From assembly GCA_963753385.1 (NCBI GenBank), contig CAVWCC010000008.1, positions 310,001 to 374,000 on the forward strand: a stretch of DNA of 64,000 bases. Reading direction: 5' to 3'. This stretch comes from JALZKA01 sp963753385. GTDB taxonomy: Bacteria > Actinomycetota > Thermoleophilia > Solirubrobacterales > 70-9. The notes below the pieces were generated by a model, which had not been told where the DNA came from, did not search any database, and saw only the letters and a list, made by a program, of their open reading frames with translations. Position numbers and translations under genes: made by a program. Each line of letters opens with the position of its first letter. Position 1 is the stretch's first letter. This document shows positions 50,845 to 59,141 of the stretch, one piece after another.

Positions 50845-52107
50845 CTACAAGTTGTCCCGGATCACCTCTTTGAGGTTCTCGATCTGCTGGTCGATCTCGT
50901 CCGAGATGATCCGGCCGAGATCGGTGTCCTGGCCCGCATCCGTGACCAGGAGGACGACCCCCGCGATCACCGCGGCGAGGACCGCGATCAGGAGGAGCAC
51001 GCCCAGGCCACGCATGAATCGGCTCGCGCCGGAGCGCTTCTTCGGGGCGGCGGCAGGTTCGGCGGCCGCCTGCCGAGCCCTGGGCGGGGGCACGTAGACC
51101 GGCTCGGGCGCGACCGGCGTCGCGATGTCCGGCGAGTCCGTCATCGCCCGGGTCGCCGCCGTGGCCGCCGCTCCTGCGGCCATCGCGCGGGTCGGCATTG
51201 AGTCAGCGGCCTCGGGAGGTTCGCGGCCCGCGAGCCCGGCCCGCAGCGCCTCGGACAGCTCCTTCGCGGTCGCGTAGCGGTGCTCGACCTCGCCCTCGAG
51301 CGCGCGCAGTACCGCGGTCGAGAGCGTCTCGGGCACGCTCGGGTCGTAAGTGGTCGGCGGCAGCGGGCTCTCGCTCTCGCGCCGGATCGCGAGCTCCGCG
51401 AGCGTGGTTCCTTCCCACGGGAGCCGCGCGGTGAGCATCTGGTAGACGACGACCCCGAGCGCGTAGACGTCGGCCGAGGGCGTGGTTTCGTCGCCGCGGG
51501 CCTGTTCCGGCGCGAGGTATGCCGCCGTGCCCACCACCGAACCGACCTGCGTTAGCCGGGTCTGCTCGGCGGCGCGCGCGATGCCGAAGTCGGTGAGCTT
51601 CACCGTCATCTCGTCGGTCGGGGGCTCGTGCGCCGAGCCGCCGCGGGTCGGCCGCCCGGCGGGGCCACCGATCACCATCAGGTTCCCGGGCTTGACGTCG
51701 CGGTGGATGATGCCCTGCCGGTGGGCATATTCGAGACCCGCGCACGCCTGGACACCGACAGGGACCGCGACCTCGGCCCCGAGACGGCCCCGCCGCTGGA
51801 GCAGCTGGGCGACCGAGCGGCCCTCCACGTACTCCATGACGATGTAGTGACGCCCCCGGTCGACCCCGGTGTCGTAGACCTGGACGATGTTGGGGTGGAT
51901 CAGCCTCGCCACGGCCAGCGCCTCGCGCCGGAACCGCGCCACGAACTTGTCGTCGTCGGACAGGTGCTCCGCGAGGATCTTGACGGCGACCGTTCGCTCA
52001 AGCACCCGGTCGGTCGCCTTGTACACGGTTGACATCCCGCCTGAGCCGAGGCGGTCGCCCAGCTCGTAGCGGTCGGAGATCAGACTGGCGCCCGGCGTCC
52101 CGTTCAT
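50845..52107 (-). CDS. PknB-like transmembrane serine/threonine protein kinase
   Basis: A 420-residue Hanks-type kinase: glycine loop RLGSGGMSTVYKATD, catalytic Lys in TVAVKIL, HRDVKPGN, DFG (KLTDFGIARA), the activation-loop VGTAAYLAPEQARG, and DVYALGVVVYQML. A Pro/Ala-rich linker with several Thr-Arg-Ala motifs leads to one membrane helix (GLGVLLLIAVLAAVIAGVVL) and a short external tail without PASTA repeats. It probably senses an envelope cue and phosphorylates cytosolic targets. It is coupled (ATGA) to the preceding lipoprotein gene. Confidence 0.95.
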   Translation of the reverse strand: MNGTPGASLISDRYELGDRLGSGGMSTVYKATDRVLERTVAVKILAEHLSDDDKFVARFRREALAVARLIHPNIVQVYDTGVDRGRHYIVMEYVEGRSVAQLLQRRGRLGAEVAVPVGVQACAGLEYAHRQGIIHRDVKPGNLMVIGGPAGRPTRGGSAHEPPTDEMTVKLTDFGIARAAEQTRLTQVGSVVGTAAYLAPEQARGDETTPSADVYALGVVVYQMLTARLPWEGTTLAELAIRRESESPLPPTTYDPSVPETLSTAVLRALEGEVEHRYATAKELSEALRAGLAGREPPEAADSMPTRAMAAGAAATAATRAMTDSPDIATPVAPEPVYVPPPRARQAAAEPAAAPKKRSGASRFMRGLGVLLLIAVLAAVIAGVVLLVTDAGQDTDLGRIISDEIDQQIENLKEVIRDNL

Positions 52108-52640
52108 CCGTCGCTCCCGATCCCGCCGGAGTCATCGCCGGATCCGCTCCCGTCGCCCGAGCCACCGCCCGCGTTCCCGCCGCCCGGCTGTCCGCCGCCC
52201 TGGTCGTCGCCCTCGTCCGTATGGGGCGGCGGCTCGTCGGTGGTCGTGTCGGTCGTCGTCTCCTCCGTCGTTGACGTGGTCGTCGTGGTTGTCTGGGGCA
52301 CCACGCCCTCCTCACCGCTGGCGCCGGCCGGCACCTCCTCGCACTGCGTCTGGCTCAGGTCCTCGAGGTTGGCGCTCGCCTCGACCAGCCGGTCACGGAG
52401 CTCGCCGCTCACCTCCGGGGGGAGGTCGTCCACGCCCTGGGCGAATGCGAGGGCGGTCGTTCGCGCGGTCTCGCACTGCCCCTCCTCGACGGCGGTTTCG
52501 ATCTCATCGAGCTGCGAGATCAACGCCTCGCCGGCGTCCTGCGGGATCGGGCCGTTCTCCTCGTCGCCTCCGCAGGCGGCAAGGCCCAGTGAGCAGGCCA
52601 CGACGGCCAGCGCGCCCGAAGTTGCGCGGATCCCCGGCAT
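52104..52640 (-). CDS. putative lipoprotein encoded with the Ser/Thr kinase
   Basis: A 178-residue lipoprotein: signal and lipobox ALAVVACSLGLAACGGDEEN, then a helical region (ALISQLDEIETAVEEGQCET, DRLVEASANLEDLSQTQCEE) with two Cys that could pair, and a long low-complexity tail of Thr-rich (TTTTTTSTTEETTTD) and Gly/Ser/Asp-rich sequence likely to be disordered or glycosylated. Function is unknown; co-translation with the kinase (4-nt overlap) suggests it is an external sensor partner. ATG 52640 is set by a TAGACT box 7 nt upstream. Confidence 0.85.
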   Translation of the reverse strand: MPGIRATSGALAVVACSLGLAACGGDEENGPIPQDAGEALISQLDEIETAVEEGQCETARTTALAFAQGVDDLPPEVSGELRDRLVEASANLEDLSQTQCEEVPAGASGEEGVVPQTTTTTTSTTEETTTDTTTDEPPPHTDEGDDQGGGQPGGGNAGGGSGDGSGSGDDSGGIGSDG

Positions 52641-52647
52641 CGGGCCG

Positions 52648-52653
52648 AGTCTA
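52648..52653 (-). promoter_or_regulatory. -10 box TAGACT, leaderless start of the lipoprotein-kinase operon
   Basis: TAGACT on the minus strand ends 7 nt before ATG 52640. Confidence 0.5.
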
Positions 52654-52683
52654 GCCCTGGGCTCCCCTGCGAACGCCATGCCG

Positions 52684-53424
52684 CTACTGCCCCACGAACA
52701 GGCGCTTGCCGAGGTGCTCGGGCAGGCCGGCGGCCGCGATCGACTCGGCCGCCCGCTCGATCTCGTAGTCGACCCGGTGGTAGGTCGCCGTCCAGGCCTC
52801 CGTGTCGAGCTCCAGCCACGCGGCGCGCGGATCGCCGTCGCGCGGCTGGCCAACGCTCCCGGGGTTGAGCAGCCAGCGGCCCCCGGAGACGTCCAGCTTC
52901 GTTCCCGCCGGGACCTGGGCCCCCTCGGTCGCGTCGACGTCCCCGTCGTCGGCAGCGCGGAAGCAGAGCGCGATGTGCGAGTGGCCGATCAGCGCGATCC
53001 GCTTCGCCTGCTTCTGGATGCACTCGCCCGCCTGCTCTGGCCACAGCACGTACTCCCAGACGTGATCGCGTGGCGAGGCGTGATACAGCGCAACCTCGCG
53101 CGACTCGTCCGCGGCATGGAGCCCGGCCAGGAAGTCGCGCGATGGCCCGTCCAGCTTCGCCTGCGTCCATTGGGCGGCCTCGGCCGCGGCGGGCGAGAAG
53201 CTCGAGATGTCGATCGCGTCGAGCACGGCGAGGTCGTGGTTGCCGGCGAGGCAGACGGTGCAGCGCTGCGCCGTCAGCTCGGTGCACTCGTTCGGCTCGG
53301 CCCCGTAGCCGACGACGTCGCCCAGGCACCAGACCTCGTCGGGCGAGGTCGCGTCGACGTCGGCCAGCACCGCCTCGAACGCGGGCAGGTTGCCGTGGAT
53401 GTCGCTCAGGATCGCTAGGTTCAT
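52684..53424 (-). CDS. metallophosphoesterase
   Basis: A 246-residue calcineurin-like phosphoesterase of the YfcE/MJ0936-type: ILSDIHGNLPAFEAVL (metal-ligand D-x-H), CLGDVVGYGAEPNEC (GDxxGYG), LAGNHDLAVLDA (GNHD), IALIGHSHIALCFRA (GHSH) and LLNPGSVGQPRDGDPRAAWL. These motifs bind two metals for phosphodiester or nucleotide hydrolysis. Similar actinobacterial proteins act on nucleotides, but the substrate is unknown. It stands 43 nt before the lipoprotein-kinase operon on the same strand and is divergent from the M48 protease. Confidence 0.93.
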   Translation of the reverse strand: MNLAILSDIHGNLPAFEAVLADVDATSPDEVWCLGDVVGYGAEPNECTELTAQRCTVCLAGNHDLAVLDAIDISSFSPAAAEAAQWTQAKLDGPSRDFLAGLHAADESREVALYHASPRDHVWEYVLWPEQAGECIQKQAKRIALIGHSHIALCFRAADDGDVDATEGAQVPAGTKLDVSGGRWLLNPGSVGQPRDGDPRAAWLELDTEAWTATYHRVDYEIERAAESIAAAGLPEHLGKRLFVGQ

Positions 53425-53433
53425 ATTTGCCGG

Positions 53434-53461
53434 CTCAACAACGCCGGGGCTCGGCTTCGCC
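53434..53461 (+). repeat. 28-nt dispersed repeat, copy 2 (family CTCAACAACG)
   Basis: It matches the minus-strand copy at 3962-3989 at 26 of 28 positions. The following bases (CTTCGGGCTCCGCC) extend a GC-rich inverted-repeat-like tract before the M48 gene. Confidence 0.6.
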
Positions 53462-53503
53462 CTTCGGGCTCCGCCTCACAAGCGGTCTATCGTAGGCGGC
53501 TGC

Positions 53504-54775
53504 ATGAAGCTCGTAGGGGCGCGGGACGTGTTGCGGAGGTCTTCCACCGCGCGAGCGGGGGTCTTCGCGGTGGCGCTGATCGTCGTCGCGGAGGGGGCGG
53601 TATTCCTGCTCTCACCGCGGGAAGAGGGGATCCCACCGGTCGAGGTCGCGACGGACGAGTTCCTCGACCCGGCGCAGGTCGAGCGCGCGGTCGACTACCG
53701 CAACGGGCAGCGCGCGCTGCTGTTCGCCGGGCTCGGCGCGCAGCTCGTGGTCGTGGGCGCCCTCGCGGTGGGCCGGCCCCGCTTTGCCCGCGAGCTGCTC
53801 GAGCGAGCGGCGCGGCGACCGGTGCTCGGGGCCGCGGCCGCGGGGGTCTTGGTCGTTACGGTGGCCGAGCTGGCGGCCCTCCCTACGTCTCTGGCCGCGC
53901 ACGAGCGGGCCGTGGACGCCGGGATCTCGACACAGTCCCTCGGCCCCTGGCTCGGCGATCAGGCGCGCGCCCTGGGGATCGGCGCGGTCATCGCCGGGGC
54001 CGGCGCGGTCTTGCTCTCGGCGCTGATCCGCCGCTATCCGCGTCGCTGGTGGGTGCCGGGAACGGTCGCGGTGATGGGTTTCGGAGCGGCCAGTTCCCTG
54101 CTCGCCCCGGTTCTCGTCGCGCCGGTCTTCAACGACTTCGAAGAGCTCCCCGAGGGCAGCTCGCTCCGTGCGGACGTGCTCGAGCTCGGCCGCCGCGCTG
54201 ACGTCGAGATCGGCGAGGTCTACCGCGTCGATGCGAGCCGCCGTTCAACCGCCCTCAACGCCTACGTCGCCGGACTGGGGCCGACCAAACGGGTCGTTCT
54301 CTACGACACGCTGATCGATGATGCCCCGCGTCCCGAGCTGAACTCGGTCGTCGCGCACGAGCTCGGCCATCAGGCACACGACGACATCCCCAGGGGGATC
54401 GCGTTCGCCGCGCTGGTCACGCCGCTGGGCCTGCTGCTCGTCCGCGAGCTCAACGGAGCGCTCGCGCGCCGCGGCGGGTCGGAGCCCGGCACGCCAGGGG
54501 CGATCCCCGCGCTGTTCCTCGCGATCGCCGTCACGAGCTTCGTCGCGAACGTCCCCGGCAACCAGCTCTCGCGCAAGGTCGAGGCGAGCGCCGACGCCTT
54601 CGCCTTGCGGATCACCGATGATCCGCAGGCCCTGATCGGCCTGCAGACGCGGCTGTTCGAGCGCAACCTTTCGGAACCGGACCCGCCGGCGATCTCGCGA
54701 ATCCTGTTCGGCACCCACCCGACGACGCTCGAGCGGATCGGCTCGGCGCTGGCCTGGGAGCGCGGGGTCCGCTAG
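53504..54775 (+). CDS. M48 family integral membrane zinc metalloprotease (Ste24/HtpX-like)
   Basis: A 423-residue Ste24-type membrane protease: about five to seven hydrophobic segments, the zinc site HELGH in SVVAHELGHQAHDDIPRG near residue 280, and the third ligand Glu in KVEASADAFALRI. The N-terminal half resembles CAAX protease 1 homologues (DYRNGQRALLFAGLGAQLVV). In bacteria such proteases take part in membrane-protein quality control. ATG 53504 starts conserved sequence. The end overlaps the convergent epimerase gene by 4 nt. Confidence 0.93.
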   Translation: MKLVGARDVLRRSSTARAGVFAVALIVVAEGAVFLLSPREEGIPPVEVATDEFLDPAQVERAVDYRNGQRALLFAGLGAQLVVVGALAVGRPRFARELLERAARRPVLGAAAAGVLVVTVAELAALPTSLAAHERAVDAGISTQSLGPWLGDQARALGIGAVIAGAGAVLLSALIRRYPRRWWVPGTVAVMGFGAASSLLAPVLVAPVFNDFEELPEGSSLRADVLELGRRADVEIGEVYRVDASRRSTALNAYVAGLGPTKRVVLYDTLIDDAPRPELNSVVAHELGHQAHDDIPRGIAFAALVTPLGLLLVRELNGALARRGGSEPGTPGAIPALFLAIAVTSFVANVPGNQLSRKVEASADAFALRITDDPQALIGLQTRLFERNLSEPDPPAISRILFGTHPTTLERIGSALAWERGVR

Positions 54776-55713
54776 CGCGCGTCGCGCGCCCAGTGCGCGG
54801 TGCGGCCGAGGCCGTCCTCGAGCTCGACCTCGGCTCGCCAGCCGAGCTCCGTTGCCGCGCGATCGGATGCGATCGCGATGCGCTGCACCTCGCCGGGCCG
54901 CGCCGGCGCCATCTCCGGCTCGAACTCGGCCTCGTACGCGGCCGCGATCGCTCGACCGACCTCGAACACGTCCGCCTCGCGGCCGGTGCCGACGTTGAAG
55001 GCCCCGGTCGCGTCCGACTCCGACGCCCGGAGGAACCCGGCGACGACGTCGTCCACGAAGACGTAATCGCGGGTCTGTTTCCCGTCGCCAAAGACTTTTG
55101 GGATCTCGCCCGCGAGTAGGGCTCCGCAGAAGATCGCCACGACACCCGCTTCTCCATGGGGGTCCTGCCGCGGCCCATACACGTTCCCCAGGCGAAGCGA
55201 GACGGCCGCGAGGCCGTGGAGGCGCGAGTAGAGATCGAGATAGCCCTCGGCGGCGAGCTTCGAGAGACCGTACGGGGCATCAGGCCGACGCTCGGCTTCC
55301 TCCGCGAGCGGCAGCTCGCGCCCGCTGCCCTCGCCGTAGATCGCCCCGCCGGTCGAGGCGAAGAGGAATCTCTCCGTTCCGCTTCGCACGGCCGCCTCGA
55401 GCAGGTTGATCGTCCCCCCGACGTTGACGCCAAGATCGAAGACAGGGTCGGCGACGGACCGGCGGACGTCGATCTGGGCCGCCAGGTGGAAGACCTGATC
55501 GGGCCGCGCCTCGGCGAACAGGGCGTCCACCGTCACCGAATCGGCGACATCCCCCTCGTGCAGCCTGGCTCCGGCTGCGACCGCCCCCGCCAGGTTCTCG
55601 GTCCGGCCCGACGAGAGGTCGTCGAGCACGACCACGTCGTCGCCGCGCGCAATCAGACCATCGACCAAGTTCGAGCCGATGAACCCCGCCCCTCCGGTGA
55701 CCAGAACCCGCAT
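54772..55713 (-). CDS. NAD-dependent epimerase/dehydratase, GalE-like
   Basis: A 313-residue extended SDR enzyme: RVLVTGGAGFIGSNLVDGLI, DDLSSGRTEN, VFHLAAQIDVRRSV, FLFASTGGAIYG (Ser/Thr), PYGLSKLAAEGYLDLYSR (YxxxK catalytic pair) and NVYGPRQDPHGEAGVVAIF. It most resembles UDP-glucose 4-epimerases and related NDP-sugar epimerases. Together with wecB elsewhere it points to synthesis of surface glycans. ATG 55713 begins the Rossmann strand. It is divergent from argS over 44 nt with two leaderless -10 boxes. Confidence 0.93.
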   Translation of the reverse strand: MRVLVTGGAGFIGSNLVDGLIARGDDVVVLDDLSSGRTENLAGAVAAGARLHEGDVADSVTVDALFAEARPDQVFHLAAQIDVRRSVADPVFDLGVNVGGTINLLEAAVRSGTERFLFASTGGAIYGEGSGRELPLAEEAERRPDAPYGLSKLAAEGYLDLYSRLHGLAAVSLRLGNVYGPRQDPHGEAGVVAIFCGALLAGEIPKVFGDGKQTRDYVFVDDVVAGFLRASESDATGAFNVGTGREADVFEVGRAIAAAYEAEFEPEMAPARPGEVQRIAIASDRAATELGWRAEVELEDGLGRTAHWARDAR

Positions 55714-55721
55714 CCGCGCGC

Positions 55722-55727
55722 AAGATA
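55722..55727 (-). promoter_or_regulatory. -10 box TATCTT, leaderless start of the epimerase gene
   Basis: TATCTT on the minus strand lies 8 nt before ATG 55713. Confidence 0.4.
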
Positions 55728-55743
55728 TCCACTTCTCGCGCCG

Positions 55744-55749
55744 TAGACT
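55744..55749 (+). promoter_or_regulatory. -10 box TAGACT, leaderless argS start
   Basis: TAGACT lies 8 nt before ATG 55758. Confidence 0.45.
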
Positions 55750-55757
55750 CGCGCCCC

Positions 55758-57413
55758 ATGCCGCCCGACCCCGTCTCCGAGCTCGCGGACGCCGTCCGCA
55801 CCGCGATTTCCGCGGTGGGCGGCGAGGCGGGGGAGGAGGTGGCACTGGAGCGGCCTCCGAAGGCCGACCTCGGCGATTACTCCACGAATGCCGCGATGCG
55901 CCTGTCATCGCGGCTCGGCCGGCAGCCACGCGAGATCGCCGAGCAGCTTCAGGCGGAGCTCGAAACCGGCCTGGGACCCTTGGCGCGGCGCGTGGAGGTG
56001 GCCGGGCCCGGCTTCCTGAACCTGTTCCTGGGCGACCGCTGGCACCGCGACGCCGTGGCCCGAATCCTGGGCGCGGAGCGCTTCGGCGCCGGCGAGCCCC
56101 GGGATCCTGGCGTGCTGCTCGAGTTCGTCTCGGCCAACCCCACCGGCCCGCTGACCGCGGCCGGCGGCCGGGGCGCCGCGTACGGAGACTCGCTGGCGCG
56201 GGTGCTGGAGGCGGCCGGGCACGAGGTCTCGCGCGAGTACTACCTGAATGACGCCGGTACCCAGATCCGGCTGTTCGCCGCCTCGATCGCGGCCCGCATG
56301 CAGGGCGCCGACCCGCCCGAGGGCGGCTACTCGGGGGACTACGTCGCGGAGCTCGGGGAGGAGCTCAGGGCGGCCGGGGCGGACCCGGCCGACCTCGACG
56401 ATCTGGCGCGGCTCGGGGCCGAGGCGATGCGTCAGCGGATCGAGGCCACGCTGGAGCGGTTCCGGGTCCATTTCGACATCTGGTCGTCGGAGCGCGAGCT
56501 CCTGGATCGCCGTGCGCTGGAGCTGACCCTCGAGCAGCTCGCCGCGGCCGGCCACACCTACGAGGCCCAGGGTGCCCTGTGGCTCCGCACGACCGACTTC
56601 GGCGACGACAAGGACCGGGTGCTGGTCCGCTCCGACGGTGAGCCCACCTACTTCGGCGGTGACATCGCCTATCACCGCGACAAGCTTGGGCGGACGGACG
56701 GGCAGATCGTCGTCCCGCTCGGCGCCGACCACCACGGCTACGTGCCGCGGATGAAGGCGGCCTTCGCGGCCCTCGGCGCCGATCCCGACCGCTACGAGGC
56801 GCCGATCATGCAGCTCGTCAACATCGTCGAGGGGGGCGAGCGCGCCCGGATGTCGAAGCGAAGCGGTGAGTTCGTGACCCTCGACGAGCTGCTCGATGAC
56901 ATCGGGGTGGACGCCGCGCGGTTCTTCCTGATGCAGCGCTCAAGTGACACCGCCCTCGATCTCGACCTCGAGCTGGCGCGAAGCCAGTCCCAGGACAACC
57001 CCGTCTACTACGTCCAATACGCGCACGCGAGGATCGCGAGCATTCTGCGCAAGGCCGCGGCGGAGGGCGCTGCCGAAGACGGGCCCGAGATCGCCGCCGG
57101 CGCGGGCTCAGCGCCGGCGCTCGCGTCTCCGTTGGAGCCATCCGAGCGGGAGCTGGTGCGCCGGCTGCTGGAGCTGCCCGCTGAGGTCGAGCAGGCCGCT
57201 GCCAAACGAGCGCCGCACCGGCTGACCGCCTACGCGATGGCGGTCGCCGCCGACTTCCACGCGTTCTACCGCGACTGCCGGGTGGTGGGCGCCGACTCCG
57301 AGGCCGGTGTGGACGGCCTCGAGGCGGCGCGGCTGGGCGTCAGCCTGGCGGCGAAGAGCGTGATCGCCCGAACTCTGGACCTGCTCGGGATCAGCGCGCC
57401 GGAGCGGATGTAG
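55758..57413 (+). CDS. argS: arginyl-tRNA synthetase
   Basis: ArgS charges tRNA-Arg. The 551-residue class I enzyme has the N-terminal additional domain, the HIGH-like block in FVSANPTGPLTAAGGRGAAY (here A-G-G-R instead of H-V-G-H, as seen in some actinobacterial ArgS), NDAGTQIRLFAASIAAR, VPLGADHHGYVPRMKAAFAA, the MSKR loop (RARMSKRSGEFVTLDELLDD) and the DALR anticodon-binding domain ending KSVIARTLDLLGISAPERM. The HIGH variation is worth noting but the rest is normal. Confidence 0.96.
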   Translation: MPPDPVSELADAVRTAISAVGGEAGEEVALERPPKADLGDYSTNAAMRLSSRLGRQPREIAEQLQAELETGLGPLARRVEVAGPGFLNLFLGDRWHRDAVARILGAERFGAGEPRDPGVLLEFVSANPTGPLTAAGGRGAAYGDSLARVLEAAGHEVSREYYLNDAGTQIRLFAASIAARMQGADPPEGGYSGDYVAELGEELRAAGADPADLDDLARLGAEAMRQRIEATLERFRVHFDIWSSERELLDRRALELTLEQLAAAGHTYEAQGALWLRTTDFGDDKDRVLVRSDGEPTYFGGDIAYHRDKLGRTDGQIVVPLGADHHGYVPRMKAAFAALGADPDRYEAPIMQLVNIVEGGERARMSKRSGEFVTLDELLDDIGVDAARFFLMQRSSDTALDLDLELARSQSQDNPVYYVQYAHARIASILRKAAAEGAAEDGPEIAAGAGSAPALASPLEPSERELVRRLLELPAEVEQAAAKRAPHRLTAYAMAVAADFHAFYRDCRVVGADSEAGVDGLEAARLGVSLAAKSVIARTLDLLGISAPERM

Positions 57414-57513
57414 CAGTCCTCGTCCTTCTTTCGCGGTGGCCGGAAGAAGCCCGCCTTCATGGCTTGGACGCGGGCCAGTCTCCAGGCGACGGCTGCCGGG
57501 CGTCCAATTGCGC

Positions 57514-57522
57514 TGTTATCTT
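57514..57522 (+). promoter_or_regulatory. extended -10 promoter (TGTTATCTT) of hupB
   Basis: TGn-TATCTT, an extended -10 element, predicts a start near 57529 and a 25-nt leader with AGGAGG at 57541-57546. Confidence 0.5.
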
Positions 57523-57553
57523 CCGCGCGGTTCCGACTAGAGGAGGATTTCAC

Positions 57554-57829
57554 GTGACAAAGGCTGAGTTCGTCGAGCGCATCGCGGGCAACTTCGATTC
57601 GAAGAAGGCGGCGGCCGACGCCGTCGACGCGGTGCTCGAAGGCATCCAGGGCACGCTCGCCGGGGGCGGGTTCGTCAACTTCACCGGTTTCGGCAAGTTC
57701 AGTGTCGCCGAGCGCGGACCCCGCCAGGGCGTCAACCCGAGGACAGGCGAGCGGATCACGATCGCCGGCGGCCGGGTACCCAAGTTCTCGGCCGGCGCCG
57801 GGCTGAAGTCCAGGGTCAAGGGCGGCTGA
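57554..57829 (+). CDS. hupB: HU family DNA-binding protein
   Basis: A 91-residue HU-type nucleoid protein: TKAEFVERIAGNFDSKKAAA at the start, the dimer region VLEGIQGTLAGGGFVNFTGF, the DNA-arm sequence NPRTGERITIAGGRVPKFSA (PRTGE then the intercalating Pro) and a short basic end. It bends and compacts DNA. It lacks the long Lys/Ala-rich tail of mycobacterial HupB. GTG 57554 is supported by AGGAGG with a 7-nt gap. pyrF begins inside its stop codon (CTGA). Confidence 0.96.
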   Translation: MTKAEFVERIAGNFDSKKAAADAVDAVLEGIQGTLAGGGFVNFTGFGKFSVAERGPRQGVNPRTGERITIAGGRVPKFSAGAGLKSRVKGG

Positions 57830-58731
57830 CGCCCGATCGAGGCTTCGCGGACCGGCTCGCGGCGCTCGTCGAGGAGCGCCGCAGCCAGGTCTGTGTCGGC
57901 CTCGACCCGGATCCGGCCGTCGCCGGCGTCGCGTTCGAGGACGTAGCCGGCGAGAGCGCCGCCGAGCGCGCCGGCGAGGCGGTTGCCCGCTGGTGCGAGC
58001 GGGTCATCGCCCAGGCGGGGCCCGCCTGCGTCGCCGCGAAGCCGCAGCTCGCGTGCTTCGAGCGGCTTGGGGCCGCCGGGTGGTTGGCTCTCGAGCGGGC
58101 AATCGCTGCGGCGCGTGAGGCGGGGTTGTTCGTGATCGCCGACGGCAAGCGCGGCGACGTGCCGGTCTCGTCGGCCGCCTACGCGCAGGCGCTCTTCGGC
58201 TCGACCCCCACCCCGTGGGGAGAGGCCGAAGGCCTTGGTGCCGACGCCGCGACGGTCAACGCGGTCCTCGGCCGGGACTCGCTCGAGCCTCTGGTTGACG
58301 TCGCGGAGCAACGCGGCGCCGGCCTGTTCGTTCTGGTCCGTACGTCCAACCCGGGCGCCGCGGACCTCCTCGACCTGCCCGTGGAAGGAGCACCGTTCCA
58401 CGAGCGCATAGCGGGGCTCGTCGCGTCGCTTGCGCCGCGGCTGACCGGTGAGGCTGGACTCTCCAGCCTCGGCGCGGTTGTCGGCGCAACCCAGCCGGAG
58501 CGCATCGAGCGGCTGCGGACGCTGATGCCCGAGTCCGTGTTCCTGCTGCCCGGCGTCGGCGCCCAGGGCGGGAGCGCCGCCGAGCTCGGCCCGGCGTTTG
58601 CCCCCGGGCGCGCCGCCGCGATCGTGACCGCGTCCCGCTCGGTCGCGGGAGCCGACGATCCCGCCGCGGCCGCTGAGGCGCTGCGTGAGCAGGTCTGGGA
58701 CGTGGCTTGCCGCGCGTCGGCAAGCGGCTAG
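57826..58731 (+). CDS. pyrF: orotidine 5'-phosphate decarboxylase (type II), apparent CTG start
   Basis: PyrF makes UMP from OMP in pyrimidine synthesis. Conserved sequence FADRLAALVEERRSQVCVGL, then DPDP (first phosphate strand), begins right after the hupB stop, and the only near-cognate start in frame is the CTG of CTGA (57826). The first ATG/GTG/TTG-type codon, TTG 58084, would cut off a third of the barrel. From CTG the protein has 301 residues with CVAAKPQLACFERLGAAG (Lys), the catalytic FVIADGKRGDVP and LFVLVRTSNPGAADLLDL, and ends with IVTASRSVAGADD. It belongs to the PyrF-2 subfamily usual in actinobacteria. Confidence 0.93.
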   Translation: MTPDRGFADRLAALVEERRSQVCVGLDPDPAVAGVAFEDVAGESAAERAGEAVARWCERVIAQAGPACVAAKPQLACFERLGAAGWLALERAIAAAREAGLFVIADGKRGDVPVSSAAYAQALFGSTPTPWGEAEGLGADAATVNAVLGRDSLEPLVDVAEQRGAGLFVLVRTSNPGAADLLDLPVEGAPFHERIAGLVASLAPRLTGEAGLSSLGAVVGATQPERIERLRTLMPESVFLLPGVGAQGGSAAELGPAFAPGRAAAIVTASRSVAGADDPAAAAEALREQVWDVACRASASG

Positions 58732-58781
58732 CCGGCACGTGGCGCGGGAGTACCATCACCATCCCCGCTTTCGGGTATGCG

Positions 58782-59141
58782 ATGGCAAGAGCGCTCACAG
58801 AGATTCCGGACGTGGAGCCGCGGAGCATCACAGCGAGAGTGCTGGCGCCGCTGGCGCTGATCGCCTGTGGGTTGGCACTGTTCCTGCTGATCTCGCAGGG
58901 CCTCACGACCGACGAGGATGGCGGTGGCGGCGAGCGCACCAGGCCGCGCGCGCAGCAGGCACAGAACAATCAGGGCGACAGGCCGGAGATCACGGGCGAC
59001 ACCTACGTGGTCGTGCCTGGCGACACTTTCAGCGGCATCGCCGTGAAGGCCGGGATCCCGCTCGCCAAGCTGGAGCGCCTGAACCCGGACATCGACGCGG
59101 CGACGCTGAACGCCGGTCAGCAGATCAACCTGCGACGCTGA
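58782..59141 (+). CDS. membrane-anchored LysM domain protein
   Basis: A 119-residue protein with a single membrane segment (VLAPLALIACGLALFLLISQ), a Gly/Arg/Gln-rich linker and one C-terminal LysM domain (TYVVVPGDTFSGIAVKAGIP, LAKLERLNPDIDAATLNAGQ), which binds N-acetylglucosamine of peptidoglycan. The topology places LysM outside. ATG 58782 is chosen; a TACCAT box lies 25 nt upstream. It shares a CTGA overlap with dacA, consistent with a joint wall-maintenance role. Confidence 0.88.
   Translation: MARALTEIPDVEPRSITARVLAPLALIACGLALFLLISQGLTTDEDGGGGERTRPRAQQAQNNQGDRPEITGDTYVVVPGDTFSGIAVKAGIPLAKLERLNPDIDAATLNAGQQINLRR

Noticed and set aside
57414..57513. Possible small gene between argS and hupB
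   Set aside because: Short frames are present but lack a start with a ribosome site or -10 box and show no protein-like pattern; only the hupB promoter is supported.
58084..58731. pyrF starting at TTG 58084
   Set aside because: It would lose the first 86 residues, including the conserved VCVGLDPDP strand and the CVAAKPQ lysine.
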